Source: Kutzneria kofuensis | GTDB lineage: Bacteria; Actinomycetota; Actinomycetes; Mycobacteriales; Pseudonocardiaceae | Reading direction: 5' to 3' | DNA: 64,000 nucleotides | Assembly: GCF_014203355.1 (NCBI RefSeq) | Contig: NZ_JACHIR010000001.1 | Coordinates: 372,001 to 436,000 of the forward strand | Shown: positions 24,754 to 32,932 of the stretch, piece after piece | Layout: every line of letters begins with the position of its first letter | Position numbering within the stretch: the first letter of the stretch is position 1 | Made by a program: the position numbers and the translations under genes | Notes under the pieces: model-generated | What the model saw: the letters and a program-made list of their open reading frames with translations, nothing else | What the model was told of the DNA's origin: nothing | Databases searched by the model: none

Positions 24754-27735
24754 GTGGACCGTTTCGTCGGCAGGACAGCGGAGTTACGCCGTCTGGAGTA
24801 CGCCTGGCGCGACGCCGCGAGGGGGCGCCTGGTGGCGGTGACCGGCCCGGCCGGGGTGGGCAAGACGCGGCTGTGCGAAGAGGCGTCCGAACGCGCGCGA
24901 GCGGCGGGACTGCGCGTGCTGTGGGGGCGCTGCTGGTCGGACGGCGGCGCGCCGGCGCTGTGGCCGTGGCAGCCGCTGCTGGCCGAGCTGTGCGGTCCGC
25001 GCGGCGCGGAGCTGTTGAGCTCGGACGCGGAAACCGTTGACCCGGAACGGTTCTCGCGGTTCCAGGCGGTGAGCGACCAACTGGCCCGTTCGGTGGAGGG
25101 GAGGCCGACCATGCTGGTGATCGACGACCTGCACGCGGCCGATCCGGGGGCGCTGCTGCTGACCCGGTTCATCGCCAAGGCGAGGTTGCCGCTGGTCCTG
25201 GTCGTCACGCAGCGACATGCGATCACCGACCTCGGCGACGAGGCGTTGCCGATCACGCTGCGCCCGTTCGACCTCGACGAGACGCGTGATTACCTTGTCA
25301 CGCACGGGATCGAGCGGCTCGACGCGCCGCTGACCGACACCATCCACCGGTTGACCGACGGCAGCCCGCTGTTTCTGCGGCGGCTGCTGGCGCTCGGCGC
25401 GGCCGACTTCGTCGGCGGGCTGCGGGAGGCGATCGACCAGTCGTTCGCCCAGCTCACGCCCGAAACCGTGCGGTTGTTGGCGACGAGCGCGATCCTCGGC
25501 GACTCCGTGTCGTCGGCGGAGGCGGCGGCGTTGCTGGACGTGCGGGCGGCGCAGGTGATCGACACCGTGGACTGTGCCGTGCAGGCCGGGCTGGTGACCA
25601 CCGGCGGCACGGATTCGTTCGAGTACAGCCATGATCTCGTCCGGCAGGCGGCGTTGTCGCGGCTCACCGCGGCGGAGCGGCTGGATGCCCACGCCCGCGC
25701 CGTCGACATCGTCGGCCACAGCGCCCGCAAGGCCCATCATGCGATCAATGCCGCACCGCGGTCGCCGGCGGACGCCCGGCGGGCGATCGAGGTGTGCCGG
25801 TCGGCAGCGGCGACGATGGTGCGCCGGTTCTCGTACGAGCAGGCGGCATCGTTGTTGGCGCAGGCCGCCGCCTACGGCGAGCCGTCGGCGGAACTGTTGC
25901 TGGAGTGGGCCGACGCCGTGCTGGCATCCGGCCGGTTGGCCGAGGCGCGGGTGCTGTTCGACCGGGCGGCCGATGCGGCGCGCGACGAGCACGATCCCGT
26001 GCTGTACGCGCAAACGGCGCTGGGGTTGGGCGGCATTTGGCTCAACGAGCGCCGCGATCAGCTGGAACGGCATCGGATGCTGGGCGCGCAGCGGAAGGCG
26101 CTGGCCGAGCTGCCGGAGCACGAGGTGGCCCTGCGCTGCCGGCTGGAGCTGCGGCTGGCGGCGGAGCTGGTGTACAGCGGCGGCCCCGTCGCCGAGGTGA
26201 TCAAAGCGGTGGACGAGATCCGGCAGCTGAACGACGATCGTGCGCTGGCGGAGGCGTTGTCGCTGTGCCATCACGCGTTGTTGACGCCCGAGCACGTCCG
26301 CGAGCGGCTGTCCATCGCCCGGGAGCTGATGTCGGTTGCGGCCGCCGCCGGTATCGACATCCTTGCCCTGCAAGGACTGTGCTGGCAGACCGTGGACCTG
26401 TTCCATCTCGGCGACCCGCGGGCCGAGCGGTCGCTGGCCGAGCTGCGGACCCGGGTCGACATGCTGGATTGCCGCAGCGTCAGGTTCATCGTCGCCGCGC
26501 TGGACGTGATGCTGCTGATCAGGGCCGGCCGGCTGGCGGAGGCCGAGGAGCAGGCGGAGCGGTGCCTGGCGCTCGGCAACGAGGTCGGCGACGCGGATGC
26601 CGTCGCCTACTACGGGGCGCACCTGTTGGCGATCCGCTGGCTGCAGGGCCGTGGCGGCGAACTCGTCGATCTGGCCGAGGACATGGCCAACTCGCCGACG
26701 TTGATCGAGGCCGAGTTCACGTTCCGCGCGACCGTCGCGCATCTCGCCGCCGACGCCGGCCGGCACGACCAGGCCCGATCGACGCTGGCCCGGCTGACCG
26801 CCGCCGGGCTGGACGCGCTGCCGCAGTCGAGCACGTGGCTGTCCGGGATGCTGGCGATCGTCGAGGCCGCGGCCTCGCTCGGCGACGCGCACGTGGCTCG
26901 GCAGGCCTACGACCTGCTGCTGCCGTTCGCCGACCTGCCCACGATGCCGTCGCTGGGCGTGGTGTGTTTCGGTGCCACGGAACGGACTCTGGGCCTGGCC
27001 GCCGCCACCTTCGGCGACCTGGACCTGGCCGCGGAGCATCTGCGCCGGGCCGTGGCGGCGAACCTGCGGCTCGGCAACAAGCCGATGACCGCCGTCAGCA
27101 AGGCCGACCTGGCCACCGTGCTGCGCCGGCGCGGCGATCACCGTGCTGCCGAGGAGTTGCTGGACAGCGCCGTGAGCGACGCGACGGTGATGGGGATGCG
27201 CCAGCGGGCCATGGTGTGGGCCGCCGCCCGGACGTCCCGGCACGTGGCGATGCGCCGGCGGGATAACCGGTGGCTCGTCGGCTTTCCCGGCCGGGAGGTG
27301 CTGGTCGAGGACCTGATCGGCATGCGGCACCTGGCCCGGCTGCTCGCCCACCCCGACGTGTCGATCCCGGCCGTGGAGTTGGCGCACGGCGGCGCGGAGC
27401 TGTCGTCCGAGCAGTCCGTTCTGGACGACCAGGCCCGGGCGGCGTACACCGCCCGGGCGCACGAGATCGCCGAGGAGATCCCCGACGCCGACCCGGCGCG
27501 GGCCGAGGAGCTGCGGCGGGAACTGGACGCCCTCGCCGCGGAACTGGACGTCACCACCGGGCTCGGCGGCCGCAGCCGCGCCTTCACCGGGCCCGCCGAA
27601 CGCGCGCGGACCTCCGTGCGCAAGGCCATCAAGCGCGCGGTCGACGTCATCCGCGCCGCCGACCCGGAGGTGGCAGCCGTGTTGGACGGCACGATTTCCA
27701 CCGGCTACCAGTGTGTTTACACGCCGGACCGCTGA
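24754..27735 (+). CDS. Large STAND-like ATPase regulator (AAA + TPR)
   Basis: Multidomain NTPase of 993 aa from GTG 24754 (VDRFVGRTAELRRLE, the usual opening of this family); an in-frame GTG at 24700 would add 18 residues. Walker A is GPAGVGKT at residues 31-38 and Walker B is MLVIDDLHAADPG. After the ATPase core, residues about 350-830 are TPR-like helical repeats. It resembles LAL (MalT-like) regulators but ends without their C-terminal LuxR helix-turn-helix. The tail instead reads ERARTSVRKAIKRAVDVI and then TGYQCVYTPD, a pattern I associate with the C-termini of other actinobacterial ATPase regulators, possibly a winged helix. The divergent neighbour supplies a LuxR-type HTH. Ligand unknown. 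Confidence 0.85.
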   Translation: MDRFVGRTAELRRLEYAWRDAARGRLVAVTGPAGVGKTRLCEEASERARAAGLRVLWGRCWSDGGAPALWPWQPLLAELCGPRGAELLSSDAETVDPERFSRFQAVSDQLARSVEGRPTMLVIDDLHAADPGALLLTRFIAKARLPLVLVVTQRHAITDLGDEALPITLRPFDLDETRDYLVTHGIERLDAPLTDTIHRLTDGSPLFLRRLLALGAADFVGGLREAIDQSFAQLTPETVRLLATSAILGDSVSSAEAAALLDVRAAQVIDTVDCAVQAGLVTTGGTDSFEYSHDLVRQAALSRLTAAERLDAHARAVDIVGHSARKAHHAINAAPRSPADARRAIEVCRSAAATMVRRFSYEQAASLLAQAAAYGEPSAELLLEWADAVLASGRLAEARVLFDRAADAARDEHDPVLYAQTALGLGGIWLNERRDQLERHRMLGAQRKALAELPEHEVALRCRLELRLAAELVYSGGPVAEVIKAVDEIRQLNDDRALAEALSLCHHALLTPEHVRERLSIARELMSVAAAAGIDILALQGLCWQTVDLFHLGDPRAERSLAELRTRVDMLDCRSVRFIVAALDVMLLIRAGRLAEAEEQAERCLALGNEVGDADAVAYYGAHLLAIRWLQGRGGELVDLAEDMANSPTLIEAEFTFRATVAHLAADAGRHDQARSTLARLTAAGLDALPQSSTWLSGMLAIVEAAASLGDAHVARQAYDLLLPFADLPTMPSLGVVCFGATERTLGLAAATFGDLDLAAEHLRRAVAANLRLGNKPMTAVSKADLATVLRRRGDHRAAEELLDSAVSDATVMGMRQRAMVWAAARTSRHVAMRRRDNRWLVGFPGREVLVEDLIGMRHLARLLAHPDVSIPAVELAHGGAELSSEQSVLDDQARAAYTARAHEIAEEIPDADPARAEELRRELDALAAELDVTTGLGGRSRAFTGPAERARTSVRKAIKRAVDVIRAADPEVAAVLDGTISTGYQCVYTPDR

Positions 27736-27752
27736 CCCGTTGGGGGTGGCCA

Positions 27753-27768
27753 GCGGTCCGGCGACCGC
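27753..27768. terminator. Hairpin between convergent ATPase and GH3 genes
   Basis: GCGGTC (27753-27758) and GACCGC (27763-27768) pair with a four-base loop, 17 bases after the ATPase stop and immediately next to the GH3 stop on the other strand. Symmetry allows bidirectional use. No T-tract is present, as is common in high-GC actinobacteria. Confidence 0.45.
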
Positions 27769-30700
27769 CTAACCGATGTTCGTCGCGAACAGGTGCAGCC
27801 GCGCGTTGCTCGGCAGGCTGATCGAGGCGACCTGCTTGCCCGCGGTCAGCGGAATCGAGCTCGCGTAGAGGCTCACCGGGTGATCCGCCGGCAAGGTGCT
27901 GCCGGCCGGGCGGTTCCAGTGCGGGGACGTGACCACCAGGGTGCAGCCAGGCACCGCGGCATTGCTGTACCAGTCGGCAAAGGTGATCGTGCCGGTGGAC
28001 GTGGTGCCGTCAGCGTAGGTGACTGTCACCGATCCGGATTGTGTGCCGTTCGTACCAGTGCCGAGGAACGACAGGGTGCTCCCCGAGCCGGTGAGCTGCA
28101 CCAGCTGTCCGGCGGTGGTGACGGTGTCGGCCTGCCCCGCCGGCACCGCGGGCCAGGTGAAGCCGCCGACCGTGGCACCGGGAGTCACACCCACGGTTGC
28201 CAGCGCTTGCGCCGAATAGCTGTAGCCGGAGCCGTCCAGATTGCCGGCGGCCGGGTTGGCGTCGTCGCTGACGCCGACATCGGTGTAGGCGGCGGCAAGG
28301 TTCTGGTACGCAACCTGCACGGTCGCCGAGCCGTCACCGGGCGAGGTGCGGTCGGAGCCCCGGTATCGAGTGCTGCCCTTCAACGTCGCCGAACCAGGCT
28401 TGGCGTCGTTGGGCACGGTCACCGACCAGGTGGTCGACACCGACCGGCCGGAGCGGACGACCCGGAAGTTCGCCGGCGACTTGGGGGTCGCCTTCCAGCC
28501 GTCCGGGACGCTCAGCGAGCTGACGGCGTCTCGGACGTCCTCGGTGGCGCCGTTGGTGAACGTCGTCGTCACGGACAGCGTGCCGCCGCCAAGAGCCGAC
28601 GCGGGGGCGTTGACCTTGGTGTAGCGCGGGCCGGAGGTGCGGTCGACCCGGAAGCTGTCCGACAGCGGCAGGTTCCGCGACGAGTCTCCGATGTGGACGG
28701 TGTACTTGCCGGCGCCGAGCGTCCATTCCTGGGCATCGGTGTTCCAGTACGACGCGTCCTGGGCGCTGAGCTCGAAGGTGACCCGCCTGGTCTGCCGCGG
28801 AGCGAGCTCCACCTTCTGGAAACCCTTGAGCTGGTTGGCAGGTTCACCGACGGAAGCCGGGGCGGACAGGTACAGCTGCGCCACCTCGGCACCGGACCGC
28901 CTACCGGTGTTGGTGACGTCGGCGCTGACCCGGATCTTGCCGTTCTCCCGCAGCGTGGAGCCGTCCACGTGCAGGTGTGAGAACGCGAAGCTGGTGTACG
29001 ACAACCCGTAGCCGAACGGGTAGGCCGGCGTGAGGTCCTTCGCGTCGTACCAACGGTATCCGACGTTCAGGCCCTCGGAGTACTGCACCTGGCCGCCGGT
29101 TCCGGGCCACTGCGCGGCGGTCGACGCCGGCACCTGCTCCAGCGAGGTCGGGAACGTGACCGGCAGCTTGCCGGACGGGTTCACGTCGCCGTACAGCAGC
29201 CGGGCGATGGCGTTGCCCGACTCCTGGCCCGGGTACCACGCCTCGAAGACGCCCTTCACCTTGTCCAGCCACGGCATCGTGACCGCGGACCCGGTGTTGA
29301 GCACGACGATGGTGTTCGGGTTGGCCGCGGCGACGGCCGAGATCAGCTGGTTCTGCGTGCCGGGCAGCTCGATGTCGCCCAGGTCGCTGCCCTCGGTCTC
29401 GAAGTCGTTGGCGTACACGATCGCGACATCGGACTTGGCGGCCAGTGCGACGGCCTCGCCCTGCAGGTCCTGGTCCGGTTGCGCCCAGCCGAGATTCACG
29501 GTCGCGTCGCCGCCGGACTGGTAGTAGTCCACCTCGATCTGCGCGGGCGTGCCGGCGGTCAGGTCGACCGTGGCGGTCTCGGTGTGGCTGGCCTGGTCCC
29601 GCCAGTTGTCGATGACCTGCTTGCCGTTGACGAACAGCCGGCTGCCGTCGTCGCTGGACAGGCCGAAGGTGTACGTGCCGGTGGCCGGCGGCGTGAGCGT
29701 TCCCGTCCACTTCACCGAATAGTTCGTCGTGGACAGCCCGGACGCCGGCGACTTCCCGGTCCAGTCGAAGGAAACCGTCGGGTCGGTCCGGGTGGCGGCG
29801 GGCGTGCCGTCGAGGGTCTTGTTGGTGAAGTACTCCCCCTGCAGGCCGTGCCCGGCGCCGGACGGTGGCGTGAGGTAGGAGCTGTCGATCGCCGGCAGCT
29901 GCCCGTTGGAGCTCAGGTTGCCCTGCGCGTACTGGACGTTCGCGGTGGAACCGGCCCGGGCCTTGATGCCGTCGAACGGCGTGACCACGCCCGTTCCGGC
30001 GACGACCGCACTGCCGCCGCCGGCGGTGAGGGCGTCCTTGCCGGCCCCGTCGCCGATCACGGCGATCGAGTGGACCTTCTTGGCGTCCAGGGGAAGCACG
30101 TTGTCCTGGTTCTTCAGCAACACCACGCCGTCCTCGGCGACCTTGCGCGCGGTGGCCACGTTGGCCGGCGTCGACGCGACCGCGGTGGGCGTGTCCGGGG
30201 ACGGGTGGTCGAACAGCCCGAACCGGAACTCCTCGCGCATGATCCGGGCGACCATGTCGTCGACCCGGCTCTGCGCCACCTTGCCGCTCTGCACGGCGGC
30301 CTTCAGCGCGTCGCCGAAGTAGGTGCCGTCGGGCATCTCCATGTCCATGCCGGCGTTGGCCGAGGCGACGGTGCTGTGCGTGCCGCCCCAGTCGGAGGTG
30401 ATGAAGCCGTCGAAGCCGAACTTGTTCTTCAGGATGTTGTTCAGGTACGCGTTCTCGCAGGCGAAGACGCCGTTGATCGCGGAGTACGAGCACATCGCCG
30501 AGGACGGCTTGGCCTGGTCGACGATCGTGCCGAACGCGGCCGTGTAGATCTCGTGCACGGTCCGGTCGTCGACGATCGCGTTGTCGGTGATGGTGTTGCG
30601 GTTGGTCTCCTGGTTGTAGACCGCGTAGTGCTTGACCTGCGCCATCACGCCCTGGGACTGGATGCCCTCGATGTCGGCGGCGCCGATCTGCCCGGTGAGG

Positions 30701-31191
30701 TACGGGTCCTCGCTGTAGCTCTCGAACGCCCGGCCCCAGCGCGGGTCGCGCACGATGTTGACGGTCGGCCCGAGGTCGACGTCGACGCCCTTGGCCTTGT
30801 CCTCGGCGCCGATGACCTGGCCGTAGCTGTGGGCCAGACCGGAGTCGAAGGTCGCCGCGAGGTCCGCGGCGGCGGGCAGCTGGGTGGTGTCGGCCATCCG
30901 GACGCCGACCGGTCCGTCCTGCATCTTCAGCGCCGGGATGCAGAGCCTGGTATTGCCGGGGATGTAGCCGGTGTAGGCGGAGCCGGCGGCCCCGTGCACC
31001 ATGGTGATCTTCTCGTCGAGGGTCATCTTCCCGAGCACCCGCGACACCTTGGCGTCGACCGGCGCATGGGAGCCCACCCAGGGGCACGCCGGGTCAGGGC
31101 CGGAGTCCGGCGCGGCTGCCGCCGTGACCGGGACGGCTGTGCCCAGCACGAGCACGGCGCCGACCGCTAATGCTCTTCGCAGTTTCCGCAT
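27769..31191 (-). CDS. Secreted GH3 beta-glucosidase with PA14 domain
   Basis: Exported glycoside hydrolase family 3 enzyme of 1140 aa. Signal peptide about 1-27; GH3 N-terminal TIM barrel about 50-340 with the nucleophile Asp267 in GFITSDWGG and substrate-binding motifs QDGPVGVR and KHYAVYNQE; GH3 C-terminal domain interrupted by a PA14 carbohydrate-binding insert (about 435-590, YTFGLSSDDGSRLFVNGKQ). A fibronectin-like domain (about 780-860), an NPCBM-associated/NEW3-type beta domain (GGTLSVTTTFTNG) and a final jelly-roll-like region follow. It releases glucose or related sugars from beta-glucosides; the exact linkage is unknown. Start ATG 31191 follows AAGGGGG. Its leader can fold into a stem that includes the first part of that ribosome site. 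Confidence 0.92.
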   Translation of the reverse strand: MRKLRRALAVGAVLVLGTAVPVTAAAAPDSGPDPACPWVGSHAPVDAKVSRVLGKMTLDEKITMVHGAAGSAYTGYIPGNTRLCIPALKMQDGPVGVRMADTTQLPAAADLAATFDSGLAHSYGQVIGAEDKAKGVDVDLGPTVNIVRDPRWGRAFESYSEDPYLTGQIGAADIEGIQSQGVMAQVKHYAVYNQETNRNTITDNAIVDDRTVHEIYTAAFGTIVDQAKPSSAMCSYSAINGVFACENAYLNNILKNKFGFDGFITSDWGGTHSTVASANAGMDMEMPDGTYFGDALKAAVQSGKVAQSRVDDMVARIMREEFRFGLFDHPSPDTPTAVASTPANVATARKVAEDGVVLLKNQDNVLPLDAKKVHSIAVIGDGAGKDALTAGGGSAVVAGTGVVTPFDGIKARAGSTANVQYAQGNLSSNGQLPAIDSSYLTPPSGAGHGLQGEYFTNKTLDGTPAATRTDPTVSFDWTGKSPASGLSTTNYSVKWTGTLTPPATGTYTFGLSSDDGSRLFVNGKQVIDNWRDQASHTETATVDLTAGTPAQIEVDYYQSGGDATVNLGWAQPDQDLQGEAVALAAKSDVAIVYANDFETEGSDLGDIELPGTQNQLISAVAAANPNTIVVLNTGSAVTMPWLDKVKGVFEAWYPGQESGNAIARLLYGDVNPSGKLPVTFPTSLEQVPASTAAQWPGTGGQVQYSEGLNVGYRWYDAKDLTPAYPFGYGLSYTSFAFSHLHVDGSTLRENGKIRVSADVTNTGRRSGAEVAQLYLSAPASVGEPANQLKGFQKVELAPRQTRRVTFELSAQDASYWNTDAQEWTLGAGKYTVHIGDSSRNLPLSDSFRVDRTSGPRYTKVNAPASALGGGTLSVTTTFTNGATEDVRDAVSSLSVPDGWKATPKSPANFRVVRSGRSVSTTWSVTVPNDAKPGSATLKGSTRYRGSDRTSPGDGSATVQVAYQNLAAAYTDVGVSDDANPAAGNLDGSGYSYSAQALATVGVTPGATVGGFTWPAVPAGQADTVTTAGQLVQLTGSGSTLSFLGTGTNGTQSGSVTVTYADGTTSTGTITFADWYSNAAVPGCTLVVTSPHWNRPAGSTLPADHPVSLYASSIPLTAGKQVASISLPSNARLHLFATNIG

Positions 31192-31198
31192 GAGGCCC

Positions 31199-31261
31199 CC
31201 TTGCCTGCCGCGACCACGTTCGCTGAATCGTTCTTACGACGTGGATCGGCGGCAGACAAGG
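31199..31261 (-). promoter_or_regulatory. Leader hairpin upstream of GH3 gene
   Basis: Read as minus-strand RNA, CCUUGUCUGCCGC (from 31261) pairs over 13 bases with GCGGCAGGCAAGG (ending 31199) using one G-U pair, then after a small internal loop CCACGU pairs with ACGUGG; the apical loop is about 19 bases. The 3' arm runs into the GH3 Shine-Dalgarno. It could be a translational control element, or a terminator of the upstream polyprenyl synthase transcript. Confidence 0.5.
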
Positions 31262-31306
31262 CGGCGCGACCGACTTGTCCGGAACCGGTCACGGTACCGG
31301 TCCCGG

Positions 31307-32359
31307 TCACCACTTCCGGTGGCAGGCGAAGTGGGCGGCGTCCACGAGCGAGTCACGGCCGTGCGCCGCCATCGGCACCTCGTCCAGGGCGCTGACGGCC
31401 TGCGCCACCAGCGCGTCGATCTTGCACTCCAGTTCGTCGACCGCGCCGCTGCGGACCAGCAGCGAGCGGACCGTGGCCAGGTCGATGTCGTTGGCCTCCA
31501 ACCGGGTCAGCAGCTCACGGTCGCGGCCGGTGGCGCGGGTGCGGACGATGTCCAGCAGCCGGGTCGCCTTGTGGTGCACGATGTCGCCGCCGACCGGTTT
31601 GCCGGTCTCGGCCTCGTCGCCGAAGATGTCCAGCAGGTCGTCGCGCAGCTGGAAGGCCTGGCCGACGGCCCGGCCGTAGGTTCGCAACTGCGAGGAGATC
31701 TCCATTCCGCGCGGGGCCAGCGCCGCGCCGATCAGCAGCGGGCCCTCCACGGTGTAGCTGCCGGTCTTGAGCAGCGCGGTGCGGGCCGCGATCTCGCTGT
31801 TGAACTCGCCGGACGCCGTCGTCTCCAGGTCCAGGTACTGACCGTGCATCAGCTGGGTCGCCGACCAGTAGAAGGTGCGCAGCGCGTGCCGCGGCAGCAT
31901 GGTGGCCAGTTCCGTGCACATCAGAAAGGCGAAGTCCCCCAACAGGATCGCCATGTTCTCGCCGTAGCGCTTCGGGCAGCCGCGCATCCCCAGCGCGCGG
32001 TGCCGTTCGGCGAACGTGACCTGCAGCGTCCGCATGCCGCGGCGGGTCGGCGACTCGTCCATCACGTCGTCGTGGACCAGGGCGAAGGTGTGCAGCATTT
32101 CCAGCACCGAGCCCGCGTCGATGGCACAGTTGTCGTCGGGGTCGCCGCCGCCGGCCACGAACGCCCAGTGCACGAAGGCCGGCCGGATGCGTTTCCCGCC
32201 GGCCAGCGCCATGCCCCGTAGCTCCGACAGGCCGAACATGCTGGGACCGATGCCGTCCACCAGGGCCCGCTCGAACAGGGCGGACAATTGCTGGTCGACC
32301 CGGCGGCGGATGCGGTCGAGGTCGGTCTGGAAACGGTCGAGCGTGGCTAACTGGTTCAC
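31307..32359 (-). CDS. Polyprenyl diphosphate synthase (likely geranylgeranyl type)
   Basis: Trans-isoprenyl diphosphate synthase of 350 aa that condenses isopentenyl diphosphate with allylic diphosphates. GGKRIRP precedes the first Asp-rich motif DDVMD (in LVHDDVMDESPTRRG), and the second is DDLLD in QLRDDLLDIFGDE, with the Lys/Gln motifs KTGSYT and FQLRDD. The residue five before the first motif is Phe and the fourth is Ala; by the chain-length rule for this family that favours a C20 product, though this is inference. GTG 32359 is chosen because GGAGG lies five bases upstream; the frame stays open to 32695 without a better start. No terpene cyclase is adjacent. It diverges from the DyP-encapsulin operon across 573 bases. 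Confidence 0.9.
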   Translation of the reverse strand: MNQLATLDRFQTDLDRIRRRVDQQLSALFERALVDGIGPSMFGLSELRGMALAGGKRIRPAFVHWAFVAGGGDPDDNCAIDAGSVLEMLHTFALVHDDVMDESPTRRGMRTLQVTFAERHRALGMRGCPKRYGENMAILLGDFAFLMCTELATMLPRHALRTFYWSATQLMHGQYLDLETTASGEFNSEIAARTALLKTGSYTVEGPLLIGAALAPRGMEISSQLRTYGRAVGQAFQLRDDLLDIFGDEAETGKPVGGDIVHHKATRLLDIVRTRATGRDRELLTRLEANDIDLATVRSLLVRSGAVDELECKIDALVAQAVSALDEVPMAAHGRDSLVDAAHFACHRKW

Positions 32360-32570
32360 CCTTGCCTCCACGACTAGAGACTGGCTACAGCGACGCGACA
32401 CAGGTTCGGACAATTCGAGGACGACCGCCCCCGACCACGTATTCGGAACTATTCCGACGAGATCCCCAGGGTTGTGCTGGCGAAAGCTATTACAGCGGTG
32501 TGCACCCCGCAAGCCGGTCGGGGTATCCACGTCCGCTGTGCGGTGCCCATAATTACCTACCGAGAGGGGC

Positions 32571-32647
32571 GCATACGCCACCCAGACTGGGTAAACGCAT
32601 AGTTGTGCGACCCCAGGGGGTACACCCCCTGTTTCCCCAGCGTATGC
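32571..32647. promoter_or_regulatory. Cluster of nested palindromes
   Basis: GCATACGC (32571-32578) and GCGTATGC (32640-32647) form outer arms. Inside are ACCCAG-A-CTGGGT (32580-32592) and CAGGGGGT-AC-ACCCCCTG (32614-32631). A further ACCCCCTG half-site follows at 32650-32657. The arrangement looks like multiple operators or a folded RNA leader. Confidence 0.45.
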
Positions 32648-32767
32648 CATACCCCCTGCTTCGGCGGCATCGAGGTGACGAAGGACCCGGGTCACGCCGC
32701 CGAACGCCGGAAGGCACTACCGAAAAAAGAAGGCCGGACCGCGCTAACTATACGCACGTACATACAT

Positions 32768-32798
32768 CCCGCGAGTCCCGCCCAGCGTCACACCGAAT
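32768..32798 (+). repeat. Partial copy of the post-Ku inverted-repeat element
   Basis: CCCGCGAGTC (32768-32777), an 11-base spacer and CACACCGAAT (32789-32798) match the left half of the element at 58507-58626 in sequence and in exact spacing. ACATTCG and TGCC follow at 32814-32825, recalling that element's right arm. The remainder has diverged, so this appears to be a decayed or truncated copy. Confidence 0.6.
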
Positions 32799-32812
32799 CC
32801 CGCCGCGGCGCA

Positions 32813-32822
32813 CATTCGAATG
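32813..32822. promoter_or_regulatory. 10-bp palindrome upstream of DyP gene
   Basis: CATTCGAATG is a perfect palindrome 110 bases before the DyP start. It may be an operator, or part of the decayed repeat beginning at 32768. No regulator gene is adjacent. Confidence 0.3.
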
Positions 32823-32932
32823 CCACATGACCGTCGTTGTCGCCGCCACGGGCCACATCCGGCCGCATGTGGCCGAACTTCGGTGGGCGGCGCGGGGGCG
32901 GAAAGCGGGGGTTCGTGCCTAAGATCACCGGC

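Larger units (their letters stand above)
32360..32932. other. 573-bp intergenic region between polyprenyl synthase and DyP/encapsulin
   Basis: No convincing gene: short open frames here lack ribosome sites and family features. The stretch is less GC-rich than its surroundings, contains several short palindromes (32571-32647 and 32813-32822) and a partial copy of a repeat found after Ku (32768-32798). It must hold the divergent promoters of both flanking genes; TAATTAT near 32550 on the minus strand is a possible -10 box for the synthase. Confidence 0.6.

Noticed and set aside
31348-31357. GCGAGTCACG inside the polyprenyl synthase gene as a third repeat copy
   Set aside because: Only ten bases match, within coding sequence, without the second block at the expected spacing.
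32360-32695. N-terminal extension of the polyprenyl synthase, which would resemble the disordered tails of encapsulated prenyl enzymes
   Set aside because: A GGAGG site at the right distance fixes the GTG at 32359; the upstream codons run through palindromic intergenic DNA.
32603-32830. Possible 75-codon gene in the intergenic region
   Set aside because: No Shine-Dalgarno, unusual composition, and it overlaps palindromes and the repeat remnant.
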